In this document: positions 25,500 to 34,121 of the stretch, one piece after another | Layout of the letters: each line of letters begins with the position of its first letter | Position numbering within the stretch: the first letter of the stretch is position 1 | Assembly (NCBI RefSeq): GCF_003254705.1 | Contig: NZ_QFYR01000001.1 | Span: forward strand, 1,736,001 to 1,800,000 | Direction: 5' to 3' | From: Phenylobacterium deserti | Lineage (GTDB): Bacteria > Pseudomonadota > Alphaproteobacteria > Caulobacterales > Caulobacteraceae | DNA: 64,000 nt | Made by a program: the position numbers and the translations under genes | Notes under the pieces: model-generated | Database searches by the model: none | Seen by the model: the letters and a program-made list of their open reading frames with translations, nothing else | Told to the model about the DNA's origin: nothing

Positions 25500-26573
25500 A
25501 TGACCTTGTTCGATTCTACGTCTTTCGAAGGCCATGAAGGCGTCCACGCCTTCCACGATGAAAAAACCGGCCTCAAGTCAATCATCGCCGTCCACTCCAC
25601 GGCGCGCGGTCCGGCGGCCGGCGGCTGCCGTATGTGGCCCTATGCGTCGGCGGATCTGGCGCTTGAGGACGCTTTGCGGCTTTCGCGTGCGATGTCCTAC
25701 AAGAACGCCATGGCCGATCTGGAGCTCGGCGGGGGCAAGTCGGTGATCATCGGCGACAGCCGGACCCAGAAGACGCCGGCGCTCTTCGAAGCCTTCGGCC
25801 GCGCCGTCGAAAGCCTGGGCGGCAAGTATTGGACGGCGGAAGACGTCGGGGTGTCGCCGGCCGATCTGGCCCATGCGGCCAAGACCACCCGCTATGTGGC
25901 CGGCCTGGAAGGGGCGGCGGCCTCCTCGGGCGATCCCAGTCCGGTGACGGCCGAAGGCGTGTTCCGCGGCATCCGCCTCTGCGTCGAACGCAAGCTCGGC
26001 CGGGATCTGGCTGGTGTGACGGTCGCCCTTCAGGGTGTCGGCCATGTGGGCGGCTATCTTGCCGAGAAGCTGCATGCGGCGGGCGCCAGGCTGGTTATCA
26101 CCGACGTCAACGCTGAAGCATTGGCCCGTGTCGCTGAAGCCACGGGCGCTCAGGTCGTGGCGCCGGCCGCCATCTTCGAAGTTCCGTGCGACGTGTTCGC
26201 CCCCTGCGCCCTGGGCGGCGCCGTGAACGCCGAGACCTTGCTGCGGATCAAGGCGCCGGTGATCGCGGGCGCGGCCAACAACCAACTCGCCCATCCGGAC
26301 GTCGGCCGCGCGTTGCATGAACGCGGCGTGCTCTATGCCCCCGACTACGTGATCAACGGCGGGGGCATCATCAACGTCGCCGCGGAGATCCGGGCCCTAG
26401 GTGAAGGCGCAGCCTTCGATGCCCAGTGGGTGGAAAGCAAGCTCGCCCGTCTGATGCAGACGCTGGAGGAGGTGCTTGACCGCGCCGCTGCGGAAAAGCG
26501 TCCGACTCAGGATGTGGCGAACGAGATCGCCCGCGCGCGCATCGCCGGTGCGGAGCACGCGCGCGCCGCCTGA
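25500..26573 (+). CDS. Glu/Leu/Phe/Val dehydrogenase (leucine dehydrogenase-like)
   Basis: 357 residues. NAD-dependent oxidative deamination of branched-chain or aromatic amino acids. N-terminal substrate domain with GPAAGGCRMWPY, the catalytic lysine in LSRAMSYKNAMADLELGGGKSVI (Lys of SYKNA and of GGGK), then the NAD-binding fold VALQGVGHVGGYLAEKL and ITDVNAEAL; the C-terminus has APDYVINGGGIINVAAE. The length matches leucine dehydrogenases (about 350-365), shorter than glutamate dehydrogenase. Neighbours do not fix the substrate. Cytoplasmic. Confidence 0.92.
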   Translation: MTLFDSTSFEGHEGVHAFHDEKTGLKSIIAVHSTARGPAAGGCRMWPYASADLALEDALRLSRAMSYKNAMADLELGGGKSVIIGDSRTQKTPALFEAFGRAVESLGGKYWTAEDVGVSPADLAHAAKTTRYVAGLEGAAASSGDPSPVTAEGVFRGIRLCVERKLGRDLAGVTVALQGVGHVGGYLAEKLHAAGARLVITDVNAEALARVAEATGAQVVAPAAIFEVPCDVFAPCALGGAVNAETLLRIKAPVIAGAANNQLAHPDVGRALHERGVLYAPDYVINGGGIINVAAEIRALGEGAAFDAQWVESKLARLMQTLEEVLDRAAAEKRPTQDVANEIARARIAGAEHARAA

Positions 26574-26589
26574 TGCAGACCGCCGAGGC

Positions 26590-28635
26590 CTAAGCCGAGT
26601 CTGCCTGTGCGGGCTGAACGGTGGGCAGCAGCGCCGCCACGCGGTTGAGAAGCTCGGCGCGGCGGAACGGCTTGCCTAGGCGATCGACGTCTGCGGGGAC
26701 GTCCTCGGCCGCCCCTGCATAGCCGGTGATCAAAAGGGCGGGCAGATCGGGCCGAAGCAGCCGTGCCTCGCGTAACAGTTCGCCGCCGGTTCTTCCTGGC
26801 ATGGCGTAGTCGGTGACCAGCACATCGATCTGCGGATCAGCACGTAGCAGCTTCAGCGCCTCAGACGCTGAACTCGCCTCGCTGACGATGTGTCCGTGCT
26901 CGCGGAGCAGTTCGGCGGTGGAGGTGCGCACGAGTTCGTCGTCGTCCACCAGGAGCAACCGGCCCGTCCGAAGATCTCGGACCGCCTCCGCTTCGCGTTG
27001 AGGCGCCGGGCGTGTGGGACTGGCCGGGAGCCAGATCTCGGCGGTCGTGCCCGTCTCGGGAACGCTGTACAACTTGAGCGTTCCGCCGGACTGAGCCGCC
27101 AGACCGTGAACCATCGACAGGCCCAGCCCAGTGCCCTTGCCGATCCCCTTGGTCGTAAAGAATGGCTCGATCGCGCGCTGCAGGGTGACAGGGTCCATGC
27201 CCTGGCCTGTGTCGCTGACGGCAATACGGACGTAGCGCCCCTCTGGCAGGCCGTCCGTCTTTGGATCGGCGAGCCGCTGGTCGGCCGAAATCCGCAGGGC
27301 GCCGCCTGACGGCATGGCGTCACGGGCGTTGACCGCCAAATTTAGGACGGCGAGCTCGAGTTGCGCTGGGTCGACCCGCGCAGCGGGCAGATCCGGAGCG
27401 GCTTCGAACTCGACCCGCACGTTCGGGCCCACCGAGCGCTCCAGCAGGTCGGTCAGGCCGCCGAGCAGGTCGGCCACATCCACGTCGCGAGGTTCCAGCG
27501 TCTGTCGTCGGGCGAACGCCAGCAGGCGCGCCACGAGGGTTTTTGCGCGCTCGGCGCTGGCCAGCGCGCCTTCGACGATCCGCAAGGCCTTCGGATCGTC
27601 GACGAGGCGGCGCTGCAACATGTCCATGCCGCCGATGATCGGCGTGAGCAGGTTGTTGAAGTCGTGGGCCACGCCGCCGGTCATCCGACCGAGCGCCTCC
27701 ATGCGATGGCCCTCCAGCGCCGCTTCCTCTCGCGTCCGGTGCTGGCGCAGTTCGCGCGCGAGCAGCACGGCCAAGACGCCGCTGAGGACCAGGCTCAGCA
27801 GAACTGCGACGGTCAGCAGGCTCACCGCTCGCACGACCGGAGCGTTATAAGCGGTGGCGGGCATCAGGACGTGCACGGTCCAGTTCGTTCCGGAAATCGG
27901 CCGGAAGGTGGCGACCTGGGCAGCGCCGTCAGCGCCCTCGAACCGATAGAACGCAGGAGCCTCGGTCCTGCTGGCCAGGCTGCGAAGGTCGGCCTTGTGT
28001 CCCACCTTCGCGGCAGCGGGGCCGACACGGGCGACCACGTTGCCGACGTCGTCAATCACCTCCGCGGACCAGCCACGGGGCAGGCCTCCGGAAGCCAGGA
28101 CCTCGCCGACCACGGTTGGGTTGACCACCGCGCTGACGATGAACGGCACCGAGCCGTCCCGGACGACCGGAGCGCGAACAGCGAACGCATAGGTACCACG
28201 AGGCCCGATCATGATCCGTCCCACGGTCGGCCGCGCTAAAGTCACGGCGCGATGCAGGCTTTCCGGATCGATCACCTTGCCGCCCGCTCGACCTCCGATC
28301 GGACGCGGAACATCGAAGAGGCGTTCGCCCCCAGGATTCGCGACGCTGATGGTCCGCCAAAGCGGCTCGTCTGCGATCAGTCGGCTGGCTAGCCGCTGAA
28401 ACCGCTCCCGGTCGAAACCGCCGTCCAATGCCGGCGACTGGGCGATCATCTGGACGCGACGCATGTCGGAGACCAGTTCGCGGCCGATGAGAGTGGCGGC
28501 GAACTTGGCTTGATCCTGCGCCTGGTGCTCGATGGCCACGCGCTGGTTGCGAAGAGATACGGTGCCGACGCCCGCCCCCAGGATGACCAGGGGCAGCAGT
28601 GAGGAAATGGCGAAGAGCCCTAGGGAGCGCCGCAT
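26590..28635 (-). CDS. Hybrid sensor histidine kinase with receiver domain
   Basis: 681 residues. TM1 about 5-27, large periplasmic sensor about 28-268 (Cache-like, with SVANPGGERLFDVP and WRT elements), TM2 about 270-293. HisKA with His324 (GGVAHDFNNLLTPI), HATPase_c with VNARDAMP, SDTGQGM and GLGLSMVHG, then a C-terminal receiver with Asp609 (VTDYAMPG) and Lys in GKPF. The HDFNN H-box is typical of NtrB-like hybrid kinases in alphaproteobacteria. There is no phosphotransfer partner next to it, so output is unknown. It faces the leucine-dehydrogenase gene tail to tail. Confidence 0.92.
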   Translation of the reverse strand: MRRSLGLFAISSLLPLVILGAGVGTVSLRNQRVAIEHQAQDQAKFAATLIGRELVSDMRRVQMIAQSPALDGGFDRERFQRLASRLIADEPLWRTISVANPGGERLFDVPRPIGGRAGGKVIDPESLHRAVTLARPTVGRIMIGPRGTYAFAVRAPVVRDGSVPFIVSAVVNPTVVGEVLASGGLPRGWSAEVIDDVGNVVARVGPAAAKVGHKADLRSLASRTEAPAFYRFEGADGAAQVATFRPISGTNWTVHVLMPATAYNAPVVRAVSLLTVAVLLSLVLSGVLAVLLARELRQHRTREEAALEGHRMEALGRMTGGVAHDFNNLLTPIIGGMDMLQRRLVDDPKALRIVEGALASAERAKTLVARLLAFARRQTLEPRDVDVADLLGGLTDLLERSVGPNVRVEFEAAPDLPAARVDPAQLELAVLNLAVNARDAMPSGGALRISADQRLADPKTDGLPEGRYVRIAVSDTGQGMDPVTLQRAIEPFFTTKGIGKGTGLGLSMVHGLAAQSGGTLKLYSVPETGTTAEIWLPASPTRPAPQREAEAVRDLRTGRLLLVDDDELVRTSTAELLREHGHIVSEASSASEALKLLRADPQIDVLVTDYAMPGRTGGELLREARLLRPDLPALLITGYAGAAEDVPADVDRLGKPFRRAELLNRVAALLPTVQPAQADSA

Positions 28636-28740
28636 AGCGGCCGCGCGATGTTCGGCATGACGCGCTCCCCATCTGCGCTGAAGGTGTCGAGGAACCTACG
28701 CCCATTCGCGGCGGCCAAAAAGGCGCCGCGGGAGCCAGGC

Positions 28741-29763
28741 TCAGTCGCCAGCGGCTTTACGCCGGTCCTCTTCCGTCATGCGGGAACGGACGCCGCCCTC
28801 CACACCGACGCCGGTGGCCATCGGCTGGTGCACAGCGCCGGGGTGAGGCGGCGGCCCGGCCGCGGCGTCACGCATCTGCACGTCGTGCACGACGCCGGCG
28901 GCGACAGCCTGAGTGGTCCCAGGCGCGATGCGATGGGCGGCGATGGCGGCCTTCGATTTCCAGCCGACCGCCACTTCCCGGCGGGGGTGGATGGCGGCGC
29001 GGACAACGGCATCGACGATCTTCTGCGGCGGGTCCATCAGCACCTGCCGCGGTGAGCGTCCCGTGTAGTTGGCGGCGTGGTCGAACCATGGGGTGTCCGC
29101 CGCGTAGGGCATGACCGTCACCACATGGATGTTCCTTTCGCCGTTCACCCGCAGTTCCTGGTTGATGGCGTTCGAGAGACCCAGCACGCCGTGTTTCGTG
29201 GCCACGTAGCTGGCGTAGTAGGGCATGGGCACGTAGCTCACTGCCGATCCCATGTTGATCAGCGTCCCTTGGCCCTGCCGCCGGAACTGATGAAGGGCGA
29301 CGTGGCTGCCATAGATGACGCCCTTGAGGTTGGTGTCGACGATCCGGCTGTGGTCGGCCAGCGGCACCTCGTCGAAGCGGCCGAGCGCGCCAACGCCGGC
29401 GTTGTTGATCCAGACGTCCACACGTCCGAACTCGGCGACGGCGGCCTGGGCCAGCCGCTGGACGTCGGCTTCGCGCCCAACGTCTGTGGTGACCACCAGA
29501 GCTCGGCCGCCGGCGCTGCGGACCTCACCCGCGACCTGCTCCAGCACCTCCGTTCGCCGCGCCGCGAGGACGACGTTGGCGCGCCGCTGCCCGAAGGCGA
29601 CAGCCATGCCACGGCCGAAGCCGCTCGACGCTCCGGTGATGACCACCGTTCGTCCCTGCAGAGCCTGCTGCTCGGAACGCTGATTGGTGGTGGCGCATCC
29701 CGCGGTCAGCGCGCTTGCGGAGAGCAGTGCGCACGAGGCCAGAAGAACGGCGAGACGGCTCAT
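28741..29763 (-). CDS. SDR-family oxidoreductase with lipoprotein signal
   Basis: 340 residues from the ATG at 29763, which starts a signal-like sequence (MSRLAVLLASCALLSASALTAGC, Cys23 as the lipidated residue, read in two parts). It continues straight into a complete classical SDR: cofactor loop TGASSGFG (43-50), NNAG (120-123), Ser173/Ser176, and catalytic Tyr186-x3-Lys190 (YVATK). About 110 extra residues follow the core, ending in an Arg-rich tail. An NAD(P)-dependent enzyme is unexpected outside the cytoplasm; it may stay folded on the inner face, or the signal may act as an anchor. A later start without the signal is not obvious. Downstream of a membrane protein gene on the same strand. 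Confidence 0.8.
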   Translation of the reverse strand: MSRLAVLLASCALLSASALTAGCATTNQRSEQQALQGRTVVITGASSGFGRGMAVAFGQRRANVVLAARRTEVLEQVAGEVRSAGGRALVVTTDVGREADVQRLAQAAVAEFGRVDVWINNAGVGALGRFDEVPLADHSRIVDTNLKGVIYGSHVALHQFRRQGQGTLINMGSAVSYVPMPYYASYVATKHGVLGLSNAINQELRVNGERNIHVVTVMPYAADTPWFDHAANYTGRSPRQVLMDPPQKIVDAVVRAAIHPRREVAVGWKSKAAIAAHRIAPGTTQAVAAGVVHDVQMRDAAAGPPPHPGAVHQPMATGVGVEGGVRSRMTEEDRRKAAGD

Positions 29764-29845
29764 GTGGGCTTCCAGGCTGCGGCGCGGGGCACGCCTCAAC
29801 CTGCCGAAGTCCCTGGTGGTTGCCGTCCTCTCAAAAAGCGAGAGA

Positions 29846-30337
29846 TCAAGCCTGCTCGGCCGCCTTGGCGGCTTCATCGGCCTCATCGCTGGCTCCGACT
29901 TTCTCCTCCACCGTCGCGCTCAGCCGCTGGTAGATGCCGAGGATAAGCAGCAAACCGCCGCCGCCGGCCACCAGCACCACGGGATAAACGAGCTGGTTCA
30001 GGTCCGCCTGGCCGGCCTTGGATAGCGCCACCAGCGCGTCCATCAGCACAGCGATGATGATGACCGTGATGAACTTGGTGATGCTTCGACGCGTCTCGGC
30101 GGCGTTGCGCATCTCACGGCCACGGGTGACCTCTTCATCGAAGACGTATCGCGCCACGTCGAAGACGGCGAGCGACAGGATCAGATAGCCAAGCGAATTC
30201 ACCATGGCCGTCACGAACGGCCGCCCCGTCAGCAGCGCGTGAATTAGTGAGATCGGGCCGATAGCCACGAGCGCCGCGGCGAAGCCCATCAGCACCAGGC
30301 TGACGGCCGTGTAGAAGGCGTTCGTCAGTTTCGACAT
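29846..30337 (-). CDS. Membrane protein of unknown function (four helices)
   Basis: 163 residues. Four hydrophobic segments at about 9-36, 42-62, 88-105 and 115-136, with the cytoplasm-facing charged loop FDEEVTRGREMRNAAETRRSI between the second and third and an acidic, Ala-rich tail (KVGASDEADEAAKAAEQA). No catalytic or transport motif is recognised. It lies 83 bases upstream of the lipoprotein SDR on the same strand, so they could be co-transcribed, and 40 bases downstream of the M16 pair. Function unknown. Confidence 0.7.
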   Translation of the reverse strand: MSKLTNAFYTAVSLVLMGFAAALVAIGPISLIHALLTGRPFVTAMVNSLGYLILSLAVFDVARYVFDEEVTRGREMRNAAETRRSITKFITVIIIAVLMDALVALSKAGQADLNQLVYPVVLVAGGGGLLLILGIYQRLSATVEEKVGASDEADEAAKAAEQA

Positions 30338-30377
30338 ACCGCCGCTACGCGCAGGCGCAGCGGCGGTTCCGAATGCC

Positions 30378-31799
30378 CTACGGCACGGCGCTCGCCGTCT
30401 GGAAGGTGGCGTCCCGCAGCTCGGGAAGAGCCTTCAGCTGCGGGGTGATCTTGGAAAGGTCGCCCACCACCACCAGCGTCATCTTCCCGAGCGGCAGCCG
30501 CTCGCCAGCGACGCGCGTCATGGTGGCCGGCTCCACCGCCAGAACCCGCGGCACGTAGCGATCCAACCAGTCGCCTGGCAGGCCGAGCAGGTCGCGTGTG
30601 GCGATCGAGTTCACCAGAGTGGCGGCGCTGCCGTTCTGCAGGATGAAGGTGCCGGCGAGGTACTGCCGCATCCCTGCCGCTTCCTCCGCGCCGGGCGGTT
30701 GGGTCTGCAGCTGTCGGATCTCGTGGAACACCTCCTTGAGAGCCGGGCCCGTAACGTCGGTGGTCACGTCCGCCTGGAAGGTCCATAGCGCGTCGTCAGG
30801 CTGGAACACGATCCCTGACCCCGGGGAGTAGGTGTAGCCTTTGCTCTCTCGGATGTTGCGGGTGATGCGCGAGCTGAAGGCGCCGCCGAGCAGCGCGTTG
30901 GTCACCCGGAGCGGGATGTCGCCTTCAGATCCCGCGCGTGGAACGCCGAAGCCCAGGCGGATCGTCGACTGCGGCGCGCCGGGACGGTCCACCAGCACCA
31001 CCTGGGGTCCGGCCTTGGGCGACGGCGGGAGGGACAGTCGCTGAGGGCCGGCGGTCCAGCTAGCGAAGCTCGCCTGAATGGCTTGCTTCACAGCGGCGGC
31101 GTCGAACTGCCCAGCCACATAGAGGCGGGAGCGGCGGGCGCCGAAGTTCTCACCGTAGAAGCCCTTGATGTCAGCTAACTGATAGCCGCCGAGCTGCTCC
31201 GCCGTGGGGAAGGTGCGCCCATAAGGATGCTGTGGGCCATAGTAGGTCCGGGCGAAAACCATGGAGGCAACGGGGCCGGGCTGGGACAGGGCGACGGCCA
31301 GGTCGCGCCCCATGTTCTGCTTCACACGGGCAAGTTCGCTTTCCGGGAAGTCAGGGCGGCGCGCGACGTCGCTGACCAGACGCACGGCCTCGGCGGCGTG
31401 CTCCGACAGCACGTTCATGCCGATGATGGTCTGCTGAGCGGTAACGGTCACATTAAGGTCGCCGCCCATGCCGGCTGCGGCTTGCGACAGCGCCTGGCTG
31501 GAGCGTCCGGCCGCGCCTTCTTTGAGCATCTGCCCTGTCAGGTCGGCCAGCCAGGTGCGCTCGCCCTCGTTCAGGTTGCCCGCCGAGACCCGCAAGCTGA
31601 CCACCGTCTTCGGCGCGATGCCGTACGGGATAAGCGTCACGGACAGGCCGTTCGGCAGGGCGAAGGTCTCTGTCGCCGGAACCCTGAATGGCTTCGGTTG
31701 ACCAATCGGCGGCGGGGTGGCCGGGAAGGTTTGGGCGAGAGCCGGGGCGGACAGGCCAAGCGCGAGTCCGAACGCCGCCGCAAGACGGATCATCCTCAT
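30378..31799 (-). CDS. M16 peptidase homologue, non-catalytic subunit
   Basis: 473 residues with a signal peptide (ending LSAPALA-QT). M16 fold: FALPNGLSVTLIPYGIAPKTVVSLRV, then the place of the zinc motif HxxEH reads WLADLTGQM, so the metal ligands are absent. The rest (YYGPQHPYGRTFPTAEQL, LVDRPGAPQSTIRLGFGVPRAG, ALLGGAFSSRITRNIRESKGYTYSPGS) is well conserved. In the family such chains pair with an active partner, like the mitochondrial processing peptidase subunits. The start overlaps the active partner's stop (ATGA), so both are made together, probably as a periplasmic heterodimer. Confidence 0.92.
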   Translation of the reverse strand: MRMIRLAAAFGLALGLSAPALAQTFPATPPPIGQPKPFRVPATETFALPNGLSVTLIPYGIAPKTVVSLRVSAGNLNEGERTWLADLTGQMLKEGAAGRSSQALSQAAAGMGGDLNVTVTAQQTIIGMNVLSEHAAEAVRLVSDVARRPDFPESELARVKQNMGRDLAVALSQPGPVASMVFARTYYGPQHPYGRTFPTAEQLGGYQLADIKGFYGENFGARRSRLYVAGQFDAAAVKQAIQASFASWTAGPQRLSLPPSPKAGPQVVLVDRPGAPQSTIRLGFGVPRAGSEGDIPLRVTNALLGGAFSSRITRNIRESKGYTYSPGSGIVFQPDDALWTFQADVTTDVTGPALKEVFHEIRQLQTQPPGAEEAAGMRQYLAGTFILQNGSAATLVNSIATRDLLGLPGDWLDRYVPRVLAVEPATMTRVAGERLPLGKMTLVVVGDLSKITPQLKALPELRDATFQTASAVP

Positions 31800-33211
31800 T
31801 TCGCAGCTCCCGTCTGGGCGCCCGCGCCGGCTTCGATCAGGGCGAAGGTTCGGTTGGTGGGGCGCAGGTACTCGCGCGCGGTGGCCTGGATGAGCTGCGG
31901 CGTCACCTTGGCGAAGCCGTCCTCGATGCGGTTCACGGCCCCGGCGTCGCCGTCGAACAGCGCGTAGGAGGCGATCAGGTCAACGAGGCCAAAGCGGGTG
32001 CTGGAGTCCAGCATGGCATAGAGGTCCGAGCGCATCTTGGTGCGCGCCCGCTCCAGCTCCTCCGTCGAGATCGGACGGTTCTGGATGTCGGTGATCACCT
32101 CGTCCACGGCGGCGGTGATCTCCTCGCGCTTGCGATCGGCATCGTGGGTGAACGACACGGTCCAGAGCATCGGGCCGTTGTAGTTGAACATGTTGCCCAG
32201 GCCGATGTTGATGCCGGCGTCCACGGAGCCGGTGACAGCCTTCTCCTTCACCAGCTTCTGGTGCAGCCGACTGTCCTCTCCCTGAGCGAGGATCTGGTCG
32301 AGCAGGCCCATGGCGTACCACTCGGGCGTGCCGCGCTTGGGCACGTGATAGCCGATGGCGTAGCCGGGCTTGGGAGCGAGCTTGTCCAAGCGGCTGGAGA
32401 CCTTTTCCTCCGTCTGCCGCGGCTCGGAGATGTCGGGCAGGGTGACCGCCGCTCCGCTCGGGATGCCGCCGAAGTAGCGAGTGATCATGGCGCGCGTCTG
32501 GGCGTAGTCGATGTCGCCCAGCACCACGAGCACGGCGTTGTTCGGCCGGTAGAAGCTTTTGAAGAACTGAGTGGCGTCGTCGACCGTCGCCGCCTCGATC
32601 TCCTTCAGGTCGCCATAGAAGTTGTGGGCGTTGTACCAGTTGGTGTTGGCGGCCATGGGCAGGTCGATCCAAGGCCATCCGCCGTAGGGCCGGTTCAGGA
32701 CGTTGACCTTCACCTCGTTGCCGACGACGCCCTGCTGGTTCTTCAGCACGGTCTCATTGATCACCGGCCGGGCCATGCGATCGGCTTCCAGCCACAGCAC
32801 CCGCTCGAGCGCGTTGGTCGGCACGACCTCGTAGTAGTTGGTGTAGTCGAAGCGGGTGGAGCCATTCAGCGATCCGCCGGCGTTGGTGATGGTCCCGATG
32901 AACTGCCCCTTCGGCGCGTGCTCCGAGCCCTGGAACATCAAGTGCTCGAACAGGTGGGCGAAGCCGGTGCGCTCGCGCGGTTCGATCCGGAAGCCGATCC
33001 CGTAATAGACGCCCACCGTCGCCGTCGGGATCGAGGTGTCCCGGCTCATCACCACCTTGAGCCCGTTGGAAAGGGTGAAGCTCTGGGTCTCCACCTTGAG
33101 CCGGCCTGCGGGCGCGGCGCGGGTCTGAGCCTGGGCGGGCAGGGCCAAGCCTGCCGCCGCCGCGGTGGAAAGCAAAGCCGCCAGAGCGGCAGAGGCGAGA
33201 GCCGATCTCAT
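31796..33211 (-). CDS. M16-family zinc metallopeptidase, catalytic subunit
   Basis: 471 residues from the ATG at 33211, chosen because it opens a signal peptide (ending LALPAQA-QT). The inverted zinc motif is present: His86-Leu-Phe-Glu89-His90 (FAHLFEHLMFQGSEH), with the third ligand Glu in the downstream GVVGNEVKVNV region. Other M16 marks are GGSLNGSTRFDYTNYYEVVP, FYRPNNAVLVVLGDID and ERARTKMRSDLY. Probably a periplasmic oligopeptidase that degrades small peptides in a clam-shell chamber, together with its inactive partner. No regulator nearby. Confidence 0.94.
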   Translation of the reverse strand: MRSALASAALAALLSTAAAAGLALPAQAQTRAAPAGRLKVETQSFTLSNGLKVVMSRDTSIPTATVGVYYGIGFRIEPRERTGFAHLFEHLMFQGSEHAPKGQFIGTITNAGGSLNGSTRFDYTNYYEVVPTNALERVLWLEADRMARPVINETVLKNQQGVVGNEVKVNVLNRPYGGWPWIDLPMAANTNWYNAHNFYGDLKEIEAATVDDATQFFKSFYRPNNAVLVVLGDIDYAQTRAMITRYFGGIPSGAAVTLPDISEPRQTEEKVSSRLDKLAPKPGYAIGYHVPKRGTPEWYAMGLLDQILAQGEDSRLHQKLVKEKAVTGSVDAGINIGLGNMFNYNGPMLWTVSFTHDADRKREEITAAVDEVITDIQNRPISTEELERARTKMRSDLYAMLDSSTRFGLVDLIASYALFDGDAGAVNRIEDGFAKVTPQLIQATAREYLRPTNRTFALIEAGAGAQTGAAK

Positions 33212-33337
33212 CTGATCCCCCAGGTGGACCGCCACCGTGGCGCGGTTCAACGTGGGGTTCAAGAGCGCCCTCGCCCGGCGCCCGATCCGTCTCAGCTTCG
33301 ACTTCCGAACACTTCCGGCGGCGGCTAAAGCGTCCGC

Positions 33338-34054
33338 ATGTCCGACACGCCTCGCATCCTCGTCACCGGCTCCACCCGCGGCATCGGCGCCGCCATCTTC
33401 CAAGCGCTGAAGGCGCGCGGGGCTCAAGTGGTCGGGCACGGGCGAAGCGACGGCGCGGACACCCTCGGCGCGGACCTGTCGGATCCGGCCGCTGCGGACG
33501 CGCTTTGGGACCGTGCGCTGGACAAGCTCGGCGGCCGCATCGACGTGCTGATCAACAACGCCGGGGTGTTCGAGCCGGTGAAGACGGACGCCCCGCTCGA
33601 CGAATGGCAGGCGGGCTGGGCGCGGACAATGCAGATCAACCTGCAGGCCAGCGCCGACCTGTGCCGCCGGGCGGTGCTGCACTTCCAGGCGCGCGGCGAG
33701 GGCGGGCGGATCGTCAATGTCGCCAGCCGCGCGGCCTACCGCGGCGACAGCCCGCTCCACTGGCACTATGCGGCGTCTAAGGCCGGCATGGTTGGGATGA
33801 CCAAGTCGATCGCGCGCGGCTATGCCAAGGAGGAGATCCTGGCCTTCGCGATCTGCCCGGGCTTTGTGATGACCGGCATGGCCGAGGACTATCTGGCCAG
33901 TCGCGGCGGCGACAAGCTGCTGGCCGACATCCCGCTCGGGCGTGTCGCAACCCCGGAGGAGATCGCCAAGGTCGCAGCCTTCATGGCGCTGGACGCGCCG
34001 CCTTCCATAACCGGCGCGGTGGTTGACGTGAACGGCGCGAGCTTCGTCCGCTGA
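33338..34054 (+). CDS. SDR-family oxidoreductase
   Basis: 238 residues, classical short-chain dehydrogenase. Cofactor motif TGSTRGIG (9-17), NNAG in IDVLINNAGVF, catalytic Ser in VASRAAY, Tyr-x3-Lys in YAASKAGMVG, and the C-terminal SITGAVVDVNGASFVR typical of FabG-like enzymes. Short, acidic cofactor-selectivity loop (HGRSDG) suggests NADP, but this is not certain. No signal peptide, unlike the SDR at 28741-29763. It stands alone between the M16 pair and the SOS-boxed operon; substrate unknown. Confidence 0.9.
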   Translation: MSDTPRILVTGSTRGIGAAIFQALKARGAQVVGHGRSDGADTLGADLSDPAAADALWDRALDKLGGRIDVLINNAGVFEPVKTDAPLDEWQAGWARTMQINLQASADLCRRAVLHFQARGEGGRIVNVASRAAYRGDSPLHWHYAASKAGMVGMTKSIARGYAKEEILAFAICPGFVMTGMAEDYLASRGGDKLLADIPLGRVATPEEIAKVAAFMALDAPPSITGAVVDVNGASFVR

Positions 34055-34092
34055 GCCGGGTGCGACGAATTCTCTCTATCGGTCGCTAGACC

Positions 34093-34107
34093 GAACAGAC
34101 GGAGAAC
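34093..34107. promoter_or_regulatory. LexA SOS box GAAC-N7-GAAC (alphaproteobacterial type)
   Basis: Exact match: GAAC 34093-34096, spacer AGACGGA, GAAC 34104-34107; the other strand reads GTTC-N7-GTTC, the LexA site of alphaproteobacteria. It lies 15-29 bases upstream of the radical SAM start, where bound LexA would block transcription. Confidence 0.8.
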
Positions 34108-34121
34108 ACTATCTAGGGCGG

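Noticed and set aside
33245..33260. GTTC...GTTC upstream of the M16 gene, possible SOS box
   Set aside because: Spacer of 8 bases; no DNA repair gene follows.
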